Translations under genes and position numbers: made by a program
The notes under the pieces: model-generated
What the model was told of the DNA's origin: nothing
The model's input: the letters and a program-made list of their open reading frames with translations, nothing else
Database searches by the model: none
In this document: piece after piece, positions 43,407-52,554 of the stretch
Position numbering within the stretch: position 1 is the stretch's first letter
How the letters are laid out: each line of letters opens with the position of its first letter
Source of the DNA: Herbiconiux sp. A18JL235
GTDB lineage: Bacteria; Actinomycetota; Actinomycetes; Actinomycetales; Microbacteriaceae
Assembly (NCBI RefSeq): GCF_040939305.1
Contig: NZ_CP162511.1
Location: 3,224,001 to 3,288,000 of the forward strand
Reading direction: 5' to 3'
DNA: 64,000 bases

Positions 43407-44639
43407 GTGACCGCACCACTCCGAGTCGGGGTCATGCTGCCCCGCGACCTCGACCCCGCCCGCGTGCTGGAGTTCGCTCGGCGCGCCGAGGAGCTCGGCT
43501 TCGACGAGCTGTGGGTGGTCGAAGACATGGGGTTCCGGGGAGGTATCGCGCAGGCGGCGGCGGTGCTGGCGGTGACGACGCGCATCCGGGTGGGCATCGG
43601 CATCCTGCCCGCGGCGGCCCGCAACGTGGCCTTCGAGGCGATGGAGGTCGCGACCCTCGCCCAGCTCTTCCCCGGCCGCCTCGATGTGGGCATCGGTCAC
43701 GGCATGCCCGACTGGATGCGCTCGGTCGGCGCCTGGCCCGACCGCCCCCTCCGCTACCTCGGCGAGCACACCACCGCCCTCCGCTCCCTCCTCCGCGGCG
43801 AGCGCGTCGGCACCGCACCCACCCCCACCGGCCCGGATGCGCAGCCCGCCGGCGCGGACGCGCAGCCCGCCGGCGCAGGCGCGCAGCCCGCCGGAGCGGA
43901 CGCGCAGCTCCACCCGATGACGCAACCGCCCCACCGGGGCGGAGACACCCTCGGCACCATCCCTACGTCCCCTGGCGCGGACGCCCAAGTCGTCGGCGCG
44001 GAAAGGGTTGGCACCGTTAGCGGCAGCCATGTCGGCACCACGCCCGACGCCTCGCGAGCGAATGCGCGGGCCGACGCCGCGGAGCGACCGGGAGGGCTGC
44101 GGGGCGTGGCGCTCGAGCCGGGTTCGGTGCCCGAGGTGGTTCCGGGCGTGCTGCTCGGGGTGAGGGGGCCGAAGTCCCTCGCGCTGTCGGGGCGGGTCGC
44201 CGACGGCACCGTGCTGGCGGAGCCGACCACGCCCGAGTACGCGCGGGCGGCGCTCGAGGCGATCGCCGCATCCGGTCCTCACGCGCTCGTGGCCTACAAC
44301 GTCGCGGCCGTCGCCGCCGACACCGCGACGGCGCTCGAGCTCGCCCGCCCGGGGCTCGAGTACGTGGGCGACTCGGGTTGGGCCCCGCACATCGCGCCGC
44401 TCGACTTCGCCGAGGACTTCGCCGCGCTGCGCGCCCGCTTCTCCGACGACGACCGCGCCGGCTTCGCCGCCGCCCTCCCCGACGAGTGGGTGGCCCGCCT
44501 CGCGCTCGCCGGCACCGCCGGCGAGGTGCGTGCCCGCCACGAGTCGCTGGCGCGCGCCGGCGTGACGAGCTCGGTGCTCATCCCCGCGGGCCCCGACCCC
44601 TTCGCCGCCCTCGACTCCCTGGCCACCGCCCTCCCGTGA
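43407..44639 (+). CDS. LLM class flavin-dependent oxidoreductase with a low-complexity insert
   Basis: A 410-aa luciferase-like protein starting at GTG 43407 behind GAAGGA. The N-terminal barrel (VGVMLPRDLDPARVLEFA, DELWVVEDMGFRGG, RIRVGIGILPAAARN) and the C-terminal part (GVRGPKSLALSGRVADGTVL) are standard F420/FMN-dependent family sequence. Residues of about 130-235 are an extra Ala/Pro/Gly/Asp-rich stretch, part of it three 21-base repeats, at a surface loop position. The usual length is near 300 aa, so the insert accounts for the excess without breaking the frame. Substrate unknown. Confidence 0.88.
   Translation: MTAPLRVGVMLPRDLDPARVLEFARRAEELGFDELWVVEDMGFRGGIAQAAAVLAVTTRIRVGIGILPAAARNVAFEAMEVATLAQLFPGRLDVGIGHGMPDWMRSVGAWPDRPLRYLGEHTTALRSLLRGERVGTAPTPTGPDAQPAGADAQPAGAGAQPAGADAQLHPMTQPPHRGGDTLGTIPTSPGADAQVVGAERVGTVSGSHVGTTPDASRANARADAAERPGGLRGVALEPGSVPEVVPGVLLGVRGPKSLALSGRVADGTVLAEPTTPEYARAALEAIAASGPHALVAYNVAAVAADTATALELARPGLEYVGDSGWAPHIAPLDFAEDFAALRARFSDDDRAGFAAALPDEWVARLALAGTAGEVRARHESLARAGVTSSVLIPAGPDPFAALDSLATALP
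43836..43907 (+). repeat. 21-bp coding repeat in the LLM insert
   Basis: Three units of GATGCGCAGCCCGCCGGCGC plus one base, slightly varied, and a partial fourth, encoding (D/G)AQPAGA. Confidence 0.8.
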
Positions 44640-44659
44640 CTATGCCCACGGTCCCGACC

Positions 44660-45045
44660 GGGCGCAAAGCGCCGCGTCCCTGGCGCCGACCAGGCACTTC
44701 GCGCCCACTCGCATCCCACCCGGCGGATCCGCCACTCCGCGACAGGGCGCAAAACGCCGCCTCCCCGGTACGGAGAGGGCACTTCGCGCCCACTCGCATC
44801 CCACCCGGCGGATCCGCCACTCCGCGACAGGGCGCAAAACGCCGCCTCCCCGGTGCGGAGAGGGCACTTCGCGCCCACTCGCATCCCAGGCGGGGGCCAC
44901 CACCCGACCGGGCCGACGGCGCCCCGTCCAGGGCACCGAGCGCACGCTCCCCCAGGCGCTCGACCCCCGAGGCGGCGGCGCCAACCCTCGACTGGGCGCA
45001 AAGTGCCGCCTCCCCGGCGCCGAGCCGGCACTTCGCGCCCACTCG
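44660..45045. repeat. Family A palindrome array, four copies (copies 3-6)
   Basis: Hairpins GGGCGCAAA...TTCGCGCCC start at 44660, 44745, 44830 and 44989. The first three are spaced exactly 85 bases apart, and the 85-base unit (hairpin plus CATCCCACCCGGCGGATCCG and on) is nearly identical between copies. Copy four has 15-base arms with one mismatch. The array fills the 469-base gap between the converging LLM and lldD genes, in which I see no gene. Confidence 0.88.
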
Positions 45046-45108
45046 CTGCCAGTGCGGGCGCCGCAAGGGGCGCGCCCCGCGCCCGCGCGCGCCCCGCGAC
45101 CGCGCGCG

Positions 45109-46383
45109 CTACGCGCCTACGCGCTCCGCGGCGGCGACCGCCGCGGGGGTGACCGCGCGCGGCACGAGGCGCTCGAGCTGCGTGACGTGCGACGGGTTCA
45201 GCTCCTCGAGCGAGTTCACGCCGAGCAACCGCATGGTGCGGGTGATCTGCTCGCCGAGGATCGCGATCATGCGATCGACCCCCTCGCGCCCACCCGCCAT
45301 CAGCCCGTACAGGTACGCGCGCCCGACCAGCGTGAACCGCGCGCCGAGCGCGACCGACGCCACGACGTCGGCGCCCGACATGATGCCGGTGTCGAGGTGC
45401 ACCTCGTAGTCCTTGCCGAACTCGCGGGCCACGTCCGGCAGCAGGTGGAAGGGTATGGGGGCCCGGTCGAGCTGTCGCCCACCGTGGTTCGACAGGGTGA
45501 TGCCGTCGACACCGAGCTCGGCGAGCCGGCGCGCATCCGACATCGACTGCACGCCCTTGACGACGAGTTTGCCCGGCCACTGGGCCTTGATCCACTCGAG
45601 GTCGTCGAAGGTCACGGTCGGGTCGAACATCGAGTCGAGCAGCTCGCCCACCGTGCCCGACCAGCGGTCGAGCGACGCGAAGGAGAGCGGCTCGGTGGTG
45701 AGGAAGTTGATCCACCACTCCGGCCGGGGCAGCGCGTTGATGACGGTGCCGGGCGTCAGCTGCGGCGGGATGGAGAACCCGTTGCGCTTGTCGCGCAGCC
45801 GCGCACCCGCGACAGGCACGTCGACGGTGACGAGCAGGGTGTCGAACCCGGCGGCCGCCGCCCGCTCGACGAGCGCCATCGAGCGCGGCCGGTCCTTCCA
45901 CATGTACAGCTGGAACCAGTTGCGGCCCGCGGGGTTCGCCTTCTTCACGTCCTCGATGGCGGTCGTGCCCATCGTCGACAGCGAGAACGGGATGCCCGCA
46001 GCACCTGCAGCACCGGCACCGGCGATCTCGCCCTCGGTCTGCATCATGCGCGTGAAGCCCGTGGGCGCGATGCCGAACGGCATCGAAACGGGGGCGCCGA
46101 GCACGTCCCACCCCGTCGACACAGTCGACACGTCGCGGAGGATCGCCGGGTTGAACTGGATGTCCTCGAACGCCTGCCGCGCCCGCGCCAGCGACAGCTC
46201 GGCCTCGGCCGCGCCCTCGGTGTAGTCGAAGGCCGCCTTCGGGGTGCGGCGCTTGGCGATGGCACGCAGGTCGTAGATGGTGAGCGCCGAGTCGAGCCTG
46301 CGCTTCTTCGCGTCGAGCTCGGGCTTCTTGAACTGCATCAGGGGCGCGAGGTCTCTGATCTTCGGGATGCGGCGCTGAACCAT
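45109..46383 (-). CDS. lldD: FMN-dependent alpha-hydroxy acid dehydrogenase (L-lactate dehydrogenase type)
   Basis: A 424-aa flavoprotein that oxidises L-lactate or a similar 2-hydroxy acid to the 2-keto acid, probably passing electrons to quinones. ATG 46383 was chosen over upstream ATGs: AGGA stands at the right distance and [20 protein letters not shown] is the family start. The barrel has [12 protein letters not shown] at the FMN site, the lysine in KLVVKG, and the catalytic His in SNHGGRQLD with its arginine. It is 43 bases downstream of the FadR-type gene in the same direction, so the pair is probably an operon under control of that regulator. Confidence 0.88.
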   Translation of the reverse strand: MVQRRIPKIRDLAPLMQFKKPELDAKKRRLDSALTIYDLRAIAKRRTPKAAFDYTEGAAEAELSLARARQAFEDIQFNPAILRDVSTVSTGWDVLGAPVSMPFGIAPTGFTRMMQTEGEIAGAGAAGAAGIPFSLSTMGTTAIEDVKKANPAGRNWFQLYMWKDRPRSMALVERAAAAGFDTLLVTVDVPVAGARLRDKRNGFSIPPQLTPGTVINALPRPEWWINFLTTEPLSFASLDRWSGTVGELLDSMFDPTVTFDDLEWIKAQWPGKLVVKGVQSMSDARRLAELGVDGITLSNHGGRQLDRAPIPFHLLPDVAREFGKDYEVHLDTGIMSGADVVASVALGARFTLVGRAYLYGLMAGGREGVDRMIAILGEQITRTMRLLGVNSLEELNPSHVTQLERLVPRAVTPAAVAAAERVGA

Positions 46384-46426
46384 GGGGATCCTGTCGGTCG
46401 GTGGGGTGGTCGGGTGGGCGTGGTGG

Positions 46427-47302
46427 TCAGTGGGGTTGCGCGCGCGCAACGGTCGTCTCGTGGTGGTACTGCTCGATGTGGTCACGGATGCGCGTGCGGG
46501 CAGCATCCGCATCGCCCGCTTCGATCGCCGCGACGATCGCACGGTGCTCGGCCTTCAGTTGCCGGGCGGTGTCGGGCCATGACGGCAGGAACGCAGCGCC
46601 GACCCGCACGTAGGCTTCGATGGAGTCGCGCAGCCCCGTCATCATCGACGCGATCACCTCGTTGCCCGACGCCACGGCGAGCGCCCGGTGGAAGGCCTGG
46701 TCGAGGGTGAGGAACTCGTCTCGCTCGAGCACCCAGTCGGGCGCCCTTCCCCCGGGCCGCTCCATGGCGTCGAGTAACTCGCGGGCGGGCCCGAGCTCGG
46801 GTGCGGTCGTGGTCGTGGTCGCAGATGTCGATCGAGTGGGCGCAAAGTGCCCCATACCCGCGCCTGAAGGGGCGGTTTGTGACGACTCGACCGGCGCGGC
46901 AGCGGCAGCGGCCGCCGCGAACGCGCCCGCGAGCTCCTCGGCCACTGCCGACTCGAGCACCACGCGCGTCTTCACCACGTCGTCGACCGCGAATCCGCTC
47001 GCCGCCACCTGCAGGCGCACGAGCGCGGCCATGCCTCCCGAGGGCCGCGCGATGATGACCGCTCCCGAGCTCGGCCCCGACCCCGTCTGCGTGCGGATGA
47101 GCCCCAGCACCTCCAGCACCCGCAACGCCTCCCGCACCGACGAGCGCCCCACGCCGAGGTCGGCGGCGAGCGCCCGCTCGGAGGGCAGGTGCTCCCCCGG
47201 TTTGAGCGCGCCCGACACGAGCTCCGACTCGATGTGCCGCAGCACGACCTCCCACGCCCGAGCGGTGTCGACGGGCGTGACGGGAGGCGGCGCAGTCATC
47301 AT
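46427..47302 (-). CDS. lldR: FadR-type GntR regulator, LldR-like, with a palindrome-derived insert
   Basis: A 291-aa regulator with a GGAGG site before the ATG pair at 47302. The winged helix ([39 protein letters not shown]) is followed by the all-helical FCD ligand domain ([28 protein letters not shown]) with its metal-binding histidines. Between the first FCD helices lies an Ala run and an unusual stretch around residues 138-157, which is encoded by a family A palindrome. The operator TGGTCAGACCA upstream fits the LldR/FadR consensus. It would repress itself and lldD until lactate binds. Confidence 0.85.
   Translation of the reverse strand: MMTAPPPVTPVDTARAWEVVLRHIESELVSGALKPGEHLPSERALAADLGVGRSSVREALRVLEVLGLIRTQTGSGPSSGAVIIARPSGGMAALVRLQVAASGFAVDDVVKTRVVLESAVAEELAGAFAAAAAAAAPVESSQTAPSGAGMGHFAPTRSTSATTTTTAPELGPARELLDAMERPGGRAPDWVLERDEFLTLDQAFHRALAVASGNEVIASMMTGLRDSIEAYVRVGAAFLPSWPDTARQLKAEHRAIVAAIEAGDADAARTRIRDHIEQYHHETTVARAQPH
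46833..46889. repeat. Family A palindrome inside the lldR coding sequence (copy 7)
   Basis: 21-base arms at 46833-46853 (CGAGTGGGCGCAAAGTGCCC and one more C) and 46869-46889 match at 16 positions. It is the same element as at 35950 and 44660, but read through in frame as about 19 residues. Confidence 0.75.
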
Positions 47303-47340
47303 CGGCCGTCCTCCTTCGGTGTGCGGGCATCAGGATGCTG

Positions 47341-47366
47341 TGGTCAGGCCATGTGGTCAGACCACA
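47341..47366. promoter_or_regulatory. LldR/FadR operator, one perfect and one partial site
   Basis: TGTGGTCAGACCACA at 47352-47366 is palindromic around one base and contains TGGT-N3-ACCA, the known LldR/FadR pattern. A second, weaker site TGGTCAGGCCA lies directly beside it at 47341-47351. Confidence 0.7.
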
Positions 47367-47554
47367 CTCTAGCAAAGTCGACCCCCGGCCGCCCACACCG
47401 AACTCTCGACCGGACGCCAGGTTTCCTCAGCGGGCGGCTCGGGGCACCCCGCGTGCCGCCATCCCGCTTCCGCGGACAGCCGCGCCAGGGCAGCGGGGGG
47501 CGCTGCGGGCGTGGCGCTGCGGCGCGCCACCCGCCCCCCGCCTCCACGACAGCC

Positions 47555-47822
47555 GCCAGCGCGCCCCAGCGCGCCCCCTTCCCTAGCGCGCCCCAGCGAG
47601 CCAACGCGCCCCGGCGCGCCTGGGAGCCCAGGCGCCCAGGCGCTCCAGCGCGCCCCCGCGCGCCCAGGCGCTCAGCACGCCCCCGCGCGCCCAGGCGCTC
47701 AGCGCGCCCCAGCGCGCCCAGGCGCCCAGCGCGCCCCAGCGCCCGAGCGCGCCCAGGCGCCCAGCGCACCCCAGCGCGCCCAGGCGCCCAGGCGCCCAGC
47801 GCGCCCCAGCGCGCCTCAGCGC
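47555..47822. repeat. GC-rich degenerate minisatellite
   Basis: Irregular repeats of AGCGCGCCCAGGCGCCC and AGCGCGCCCC fill the end of the gap between lldR and rhaB and touch the last codons of rhaB. The rest of the gap, 47367-47554, shows no gene; the long frames across it are only repeat translation. Confidence 0.8.
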
Positions 47823-49303
47823 GCCTCGGGCGTGTACGTGACGAGCGGGAAGGCCCGCGCCACGAGCGCACGGAGCGCCTCGAGCGACGTCGACGAGTCG
47901 ACCATGCCCTGCGCTCGCGCCTGCACGAGCACATTGCCGATGGCGGTCGCCTCGACGGGCCCGGCCACCACGGGCCGCCCCGTTCGATCGGCGGTGAGCT
48001 GGCACAGCAGCGCGTTCTGCGACCCTCCGCCGACCACGTGCACCACGTCGACCCGCCGGCCAGACAGCTCGGAGGCCTGGCGCAGCGACTGCGCGTACGC
48101 CGCCGCCAGACTCTCGAGGATGCTGCGCACCGTCTCCGCCCGGCCCTGCGGCACCGCGAGCCCGCGCTCCGAGCACCACGCAGCGATGCGCGCCGGCATG
48201 TCGCCCGGCGCGATGAACACCGGGTCGCCCGCGTCGAACACCGGCATCGGCGCCGTCACGGCGGCGGCCTGGGCGAGGAGCGTCGGCAGGTCGAGAGCCG
48301 CCCCCGACTCGCGCTCCCAGGTGCGCACCGACTCCGACAGCAGCCACAGCCCCGACACGTTCTGCAGGAACCGGATGCGCCCGTCGACGCCCCCCTCGTT
48401 GGTGAAGTTCGCGGCCCGGGCGGCCTCCGACACCACGGGCCGGTCGAGCTCCACGCCCACGAGCGACCAGGTGCCGCTCGAGATGTAGGCGAAGTTCTCG
48501 CCGGTCGCGGGCACGGCGACGACGGCGGATGCGGTGTCGTGCGACCCGACTGCGGTCACGGGCAGCGAACCCGCGACCCCGGCCCCGGCCCCGGCCCAGA
48601 CTCCAGCCCCGGCCCCGGCGGCCGCACCCCCCAGCCCGATCTCCTCCGCGACCCCCGGCAGCAGCGTCCCCACCGTCGCCCCCGGATGCACGAGCGGCGG
48701 GAACACCCCCCGCGGATAACCGAGGCGGCTGATGAGCGCGTCGTCCCACTGCCCCGTCGTCACGTCGACGAGCCCGGTCGTCGACGCATTGGTCACCTCG
48801 GCGCGACGCGCCCCGGTGAGCCAGAACGCCAGCAGGTCGGGCACGAGCAGCATCGTGTCGGCGCGCTCGAGCCAGCCGCCCTCCTTCTCGGCGGCGAGCT
48901 GGTAGAGCGTGTTGAAGGGAAGGAACTGCAACCCGTTCGCCCCGTAGAGCTCGTCGAACCCGACGACCGAGTGCACGAGGTCGACACCGCGAGAGGTGCG
49001 GTCGTCGCGGTAGTGGAAGGGTGCGCCGAGCATGCGGTCGCCGTCGAGGAGGGCGTAGTCGACTGCCCACGAGTCGATGCCGATGCTGCGGAGGCCAGGC
49101 TCCTCGCGCACCGCCGAGCCGAGACCGGCGACGACGTTGCGGTACAGCTCGAGGATGTTCCAGTGCAGCCCGTCGACCGTGCGCACGGGCTGGTTCGGGA
49201 ACCGCGCCACCGGCACGAGCCGCAGCTCGTCGTGCCCGAGGTACCCGAGCATCACCCGCCCGCTCGTCGCCCCGAGGTCGACGGCGGCCACCGCATCCGT
49301 CAT
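47816..49303 (-). CDS. rhaB: Rhamnulokinase
   Basis: A 495-aa FGGY-family sugar kinase that phosphorylates L-rhamnulose at O-1. ATG 49303 gives the proper start VAAVDLGATSGRVMLG with the first phosphate loop. The catalytic-domain sequences IGIDSWAVDYALLD, GSHDTASAV and SSGTWSLVGVELDRP are typical of RhaB. A Gly/Ala expansion (AAAGAGAGVWAGAGAGVAG) sits in a loop near residue 235. It follows the aldolase gene in the same direction across a family B palindrome, so it is probably in its operon. Confidence 0.93.
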   Translation of the reverse strand: MTDAVAAVDLGATSGRVMLGYLGHDELRLVPVARFPNQPVRTVDGLHWNILELYRNVVAGLGSAVREEPGLRSIGIDSWAVDYALLDGDRMLGAPFHYRDDRTSRGVDLVHSVVGFDELYGANGLQFLPFNTLYQLAAEKEGGWLERADTMLLVPDLLAFWLTGARRAEVTNASTTGLVDVTTGQWDDALISRLGYPRGVFPPLVHPGATVGTLLPGVAEEIGLGGAAAGAGAGVWAGAGAGVAGSLPVTAVGSHDTASAVVAVPATGENFAYISSGTWSLVGVELDRPVVSEAARAANFTNEGGVDGRIRFLQNVSGLWLLSESVRTWERESGAALDLPTLLAQAAAVTAPMPVFDAGDPVFIAPGDMPARIAAWCSERGLAVPQGRAETVRSILESLAAAYAQSLRQASELSGRRVDVVHVVGGGSQNALLCQLTADRTGRPVVAGPVEATAIGNVLVQARAQGMVDSSTSLEALRALVARAFPLVTYTPEAR

Positions 49304-49336
49304 CGTGCCGCCACCCGTCCCGCGCGCCCCACGCGC

Positions 49337-49408
49337 CCTCCTCGCGAGTCGCCGAGATCCGGGCTCCACGAGCGATTTCGGCCCGGATCCTGGCAAGTCG
49401 CGAGGAGG
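49337..49408. repeat. Family B palindrome, copy 2
   Basis: 28-base arms at 49337-49364 (CCTCCTCGCGAGTCGCCGAG and on) and 49381-49408 match except for four positions. It lies inside the rhamnose operon, between rhaEW and rhaB. Confidence 0.85.
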
Positions 49409-49424
49409 ATGTGCACGGCGCCCA

Positions 49425-51461
49425 TCAGCGCAGGAAGGCGGCGGCGACGCCGGCGTCGACGGGGATGTGCAGGCCCGTGGTGTGGGTGAGGTCGGAACCT
49501 GTGAGCACCGCCACCGCGTTGGCCACGTGGTCGGGCAGCACCTCGCGCTTCAGCAGGGTGCGCTGGGCGTAGTAGGCGCCGAGCTCCTCCTCGGGAACGC
49601 CGTAGACCGCCGCGCGCTTCGCGCCCCAGCCGCCGGCGAAGATGCCCGATCCGCGCACGACCCCGTCGGGGTTGATGCCGTTCACCTTCACCCCGTACTC
49701 GCCGAGCTCGGCGGCCAGCAGCCGCACCTGGTGGGCCTGGTCGGCCTTGGTCGCCGAGTAGGCGATGTTGTTGGGGCCGGCGAACACCGAGTTCTTCGAC
49801 GAGATGTAGACGATGTCGCCGCCGAGGTCTTGCTCGATGAGCACACGCGCCGCCGCCTTCGACACCAGGAACGAGCCCTTCGCCATGACGTCGTGCTGCA
49901 GGTCCCAGTCGGCCTCCGTGGTCTCGAGCAGGGGCTTCGAGATCGACAGGCCGGCGTTGTTGACGACGAGGTCGAGCCCGCCGAACTGCAGCAGCGCGGC
50001 CTGGATGCCTGCGGCGATGTCGGCCTCGCTCGTGACGTTCGCCTGCACGCCGATGGAGACATCCGTGCCGCCCAATTCGGCTGCCGCCGCCTGCGCCTTC
50101 TCCAGGTCGAGGTCGGCGATCACGACGCAGGCGCCCTCGGCGGCGAGCCGGGTGGCGATCGCCTTGCCGATGCCGGAGGCCGCACCAGTGACGAGCGCGA
50201 TGCGGGTGGCGTGCGACTTCGGCTTCGGCATCCGCTGCAGCTTCGCCTCCTCGAGCGCCCAGTACTCGATGCGGAACTTCTCCGCCTCGTCGATCGGCGC
50301 GTAGGTCGAGAGCGCCTCGGCCCCGCGCATCACGTTGATGGCGTTGATGTAGAACTCGCCGGCGACGCGCGCGGTCTGCTTGTTGGCGCCGTACGAGAAC
50401 ATGCCGACACCGGGCACCAGCACGATCGCCGGGTCGGCGCCGCGCAGCGCGGGGCTGTCGGCGTCGGCGTGCCTGTCGTAGTAGGCCTGGTAGTCGGCGC
50501 GGTACTCCTCGTGCAGCTCCTTGAGGCGCGCGATCGAGTCTTCGACGGAGGCGTCGGCCGGGAGATCGAGCACGAGCGGCTTCACCTTGGTGCGCAGGAA
50601 GTGGTCGGGGCAGCTGGTGCCGAGGGCGGCGAGCCGCGGATGCTCGGCACTCGCCAGGAAGTCGAGCACGACCTCGGCGTCGGTGAACGAGCCCACCTGC
50701 GCCTTGTCGGTCGAGGCGATGCCTCGGATGGTGGGGGCGAGTGCTGCAGCCTTGGCGCGGCGCTCGGCCTCGGGCAGTGCACCGTACCCGTCGAGGGCAG
50801 GGCCGAACGGCTCCGGCCGGCCGTGCTCGGCGATGTAGGCGGCGGCGGTGTCGATGATCCAGAGCGAGTTGCGCTCCGACTCCTCGCTCGTGTCTCCCCA
50901 CGCGGTGATGCCGTGACCGCCCAGGATGCAGCCGACCGCATCCGGGTTCGACGCCTTGATGGCGGCGATGTCGAGGCCGAGCTGGAAGCCCGGGCGGCGC
51001 CAGGGCACCCACACCACCTTGTCGCCGAAGATCTTCCGGGTGAGTTCCTCGCCGTCGGCGGCGGTGGCGATGGCGATTCCCGAGTCGGGGTGCAGGTGGT
51101 CGACGTGGGCGGCGTCGACGAGGCCGTGCATGGCGGTGTCGATGCTGGGGGCGGCGCCGCCCTTGCCGAAGAGGGTGTGGTCGAAGGCGGCGACCATCTC
51201 GTCTTCGCGGTCGACACCGGGGTAGACGTTCTGCAGTGCGCGCAGGCGGTCGACCCGCAGCACGGCGAGGCCCGCCTCGGTGAGCGTGCCGAGGTCGCCG
51301 CCCGAGCCCTTCACCCACATCAGCTCGACGGGCTCGCCGGTGACCGGGTCGATCTCGGTGCCCTTGGCGCTCGTGTTGCCGCCGGCGTAGTTGGTGTTCT
51401 TGGGGTCGGAACCGAGGCGGTTCGACCGGGCGATGAGATCGGATGCTGCGGGGGAGGTCAT
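49425..51461 (-). CDS. rhaEW: Bifunctional rhamnulose-1-phosphate aldolase / lactaldehyde dehydrogenase
   Basis: A 678-aa fusion that splits L-rhamnulose 1-phosphate to DHAP and L-lactaldehyde and then oxidises the lactaldehyde. ATG 51461 has GGAG upstream. The aldolase half (about 1-420) shows NTSAKG and the zinc motif DHLHPDSG; the short-chain dehydrogenase half (about 430-678) shows GAASGIGKA, NNAGLS and YSATKA. The arrangement is the well-known RhaD/RhaW fusion of many actinobacteria, bacilli and rhizobia. A palindrome (51491-51503) in its promoter region is the probable site of the DeoR-type regulator. Confidence 0.93.
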   Translation of the reverse strand: MTSPAASDLIARSNRLGSDPKNTNYAGGNTSAKGTEIDPVTGEPVELMWVKGSGGDLGTLTEAGLAVLRVDRLRALQNVYPGVDREDEMVAAFDHTLFGKGGAAPSIDTAMHGLVDAAHVDHLHPDSGIAIATAADGEELTRKIFGDKVVWVPWRRPGFQLGLDIAAIKASNPDAVGCILGGHGITAWGDTSEESERNSLWIIDTAAAYIAEHGRPEPFGPALDGYGALPEAERRAKAAALAPTIRGIASTDKAQVGSFTDAEVVLDFLASAEHPRLAALGTSCPDHFLRTKVKPLVLDLPADASVEDSIARLKELHEEYRADYQAYYDRHADADSPALRGADPAIVLVPGVGMFSYGANKQTARVAGEFYINAINVMRGAEALSTYAPIDEAEKFRIEYWALEEAKLQRMPKPKSHATRIALVTGAASGIGKAIATRLAAEGACVVIADLDLEKAQAAAAELGGTDVSIGVQANVTSEADIAAGIQAALLQFGGLDLVVNNAGLSISKPLLETTEADWDLQHDVMAKGSFLVSKAAARVLIEQDLGGDIVYISSKNSVFAGPNNIAYSATKADQAHQVRLLAAELGEYGVKVNGINPDGVVRGSGIFAGGWGAKRAAVYGVPEEELGAYYAQRTLLKREVLPDHVANAVAVLTGSDLTHTTGLHIPVDAGVAAAFLR

Positions 51462-51490
51462 GGATGCTCCAAGGCGTTCGTGTGAGCTGA

Positions 51491-51503
51491 TGTGAACTTC
51501 ACA
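51491..51503. promoter_or_regulatory. Palindrome upstream of rhaEW
   Basis: TGTGAACTTCACA is a 13-base palindrome around one base, about 30 bases before ATG 51461, next to an AT-rich AAAACATAACA. It is probably an operator for the DeoR-type or another rhamnose regulator. Confidence 0.55.
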
Positions 51504-51586
51504 AAACATAACAGGGTGGATGCGCGGGCGTCAATGCGCGTCGGGTCGGCGTTGCGCGCGGCGCGCGCGGGCCGGCGGGCGCGGCG

Positions 51587-52339
51587 TCAGCGGAGTTCGA
51601 CGAGGGGGCGGAGCGCTTCGAGGAGGGGGTGACCCGGGTCGAGTTCGGTGACCACGATGTCGATCGAGGCCCAGGGGAGGCCCGCCGCGGTGGCGTGCTG
51701 GCCGAGCTTGGCCGAGGCGATGAGCAGCACGGTCTCGCGCGAGGCGCGGGCCATCTCGCGCTTGACCTGCCCCTCCTCCACGATGGTCTCGCTGGTGCCG
51801 CGCTCGAGGTCGGCGGCTGAGGCCGAGGTGAAGAAGCGGTCGTAGTTGAACAGGGCGGCAGCGGCGCACGCCACCGGGCCCACGAAGCTGTCGGTGCGGG
51901 GCTCGAGTTCTCCTCCGAGCAGGATCGCTCGCGCGCCGTGCACAGATCGGGCGCGGGAGTGGTTGTGGGCGGAGTTCGTCGCGATGACGAGGTCGGTCAC
52001 ACCGCGCACCTGGGCGAGCAGGTGCGCCGAGGTCGAGGAGGCGTCGACTGCGATGGCCCCGCTCGTCGGCACCAGATCGGCGGCCTTCCGGGCGATCTCG
52101 GTCTTCGCGAGGTCGTCGACCGCCTGCCGTTCGTCGAACGACTGCGCCTTCACCGTGGCGACGGCTCCCCCGCGCACGCGCACCACGACACCCTCGAGCT
52201 CGAGCGCTTCGAGGTCGCGACGCACCGTCATGGTCGAGACGCCGAGCTCGGCCGCCGCCTCCTCGAGCCGGATCACCCCGTGCTTCTGCAACCGCGCGAG
52301 CAGCAGCTCACGCCGCTCCGCCCCGATCACCGACGCCAT
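51587..52339 (-). CDS. DeoR/GlpR family regulator of rhamnose genes
   Basis: A 250-aa regulator with an N-terminal winged helix (LQKHGVIRLEEAAAELGVST, MTVRRDLEALELEGVVVRVR; the DeoR signature includes the MTVRRDL helix) and a DeoRC sensor domain with the phosphosugar-binding GAIAVDASSTSAHLL. DeoR-family proteins usually respond to sugar phosphates; rhamnulose 1-phosphate would fit. GAGAGGGG precedes ATG 52339. It lies between rhaI and rhaEW, in the same direction as both. Confidence 0.88.
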   Translation of the reverse strand: MASVIGAERRELLLARLQKHGVIRLEEAAAELGVSTMTVRRDLEALELEGVVVRVRGGAVATVKAQSFDERQAVDDLAKTEIARKAADLVPTSGAIAVDASSTSAHLLAQVRGVTDLVIATNSAHNHSRARSVHGARAILLGGELEPRTDSFVGPVACAAAALFNYDRFFTSASAADLERGTSETIVEEGQVKREMARASRETVLLIASAKLGQHATAAGLPWASIDIVVTELDPGHPLLEALRPLVELR

Positions 52340-52505
52340 CCACCGCCCCTCTCCGCACTCCGCCTACGCCCGACGGTACCGGATGCCTGTCGCAGTCACC
52401 GGCCGACGCCACGCTACGCGCCCGTCCGCCGCAGCACGCCCGCGCGCCGCTGCGTACCAGCCCGCCGCAGCGCGCTGCGGCGCGCAACCGGCACGACGAA
52501 GGGGA

Positions 52506-52539
52506 TTCCGCCGTGCACCCACCACGATGCACGGCGGAA
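52506..52539 (-). terminator. Terminator-like hairpin after rhaI
   Basis: TTCCGCCGTGCA and its exact complement TGCACGGCGGAA are separated by a ten-base loop, 15 bases after the rhaI stop. Confidence 0.7.
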
Positions 52540-52554
52540 ACCGGGGGCCGGGCG

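Noticed and set aside
44660..45045. Regular 85-base repeats that could suggest a CRISPR array
   Set aside because: Units are identical along their whole length with no unique spacers, are internally palindromic, and there are no cas genes.
47189..49489. Long plus-strand frame over the minisatellite and rhaB
   Set aside because: Consists of repeat translation and antisense of rhaB.
52340..52505. GC-rich CGCCGCAGC-type repeats between rhaI and the DeoR-type gene
   Set aside because: Irregular and short; apart from the clear hairpin at 52506 nothing could be defined.
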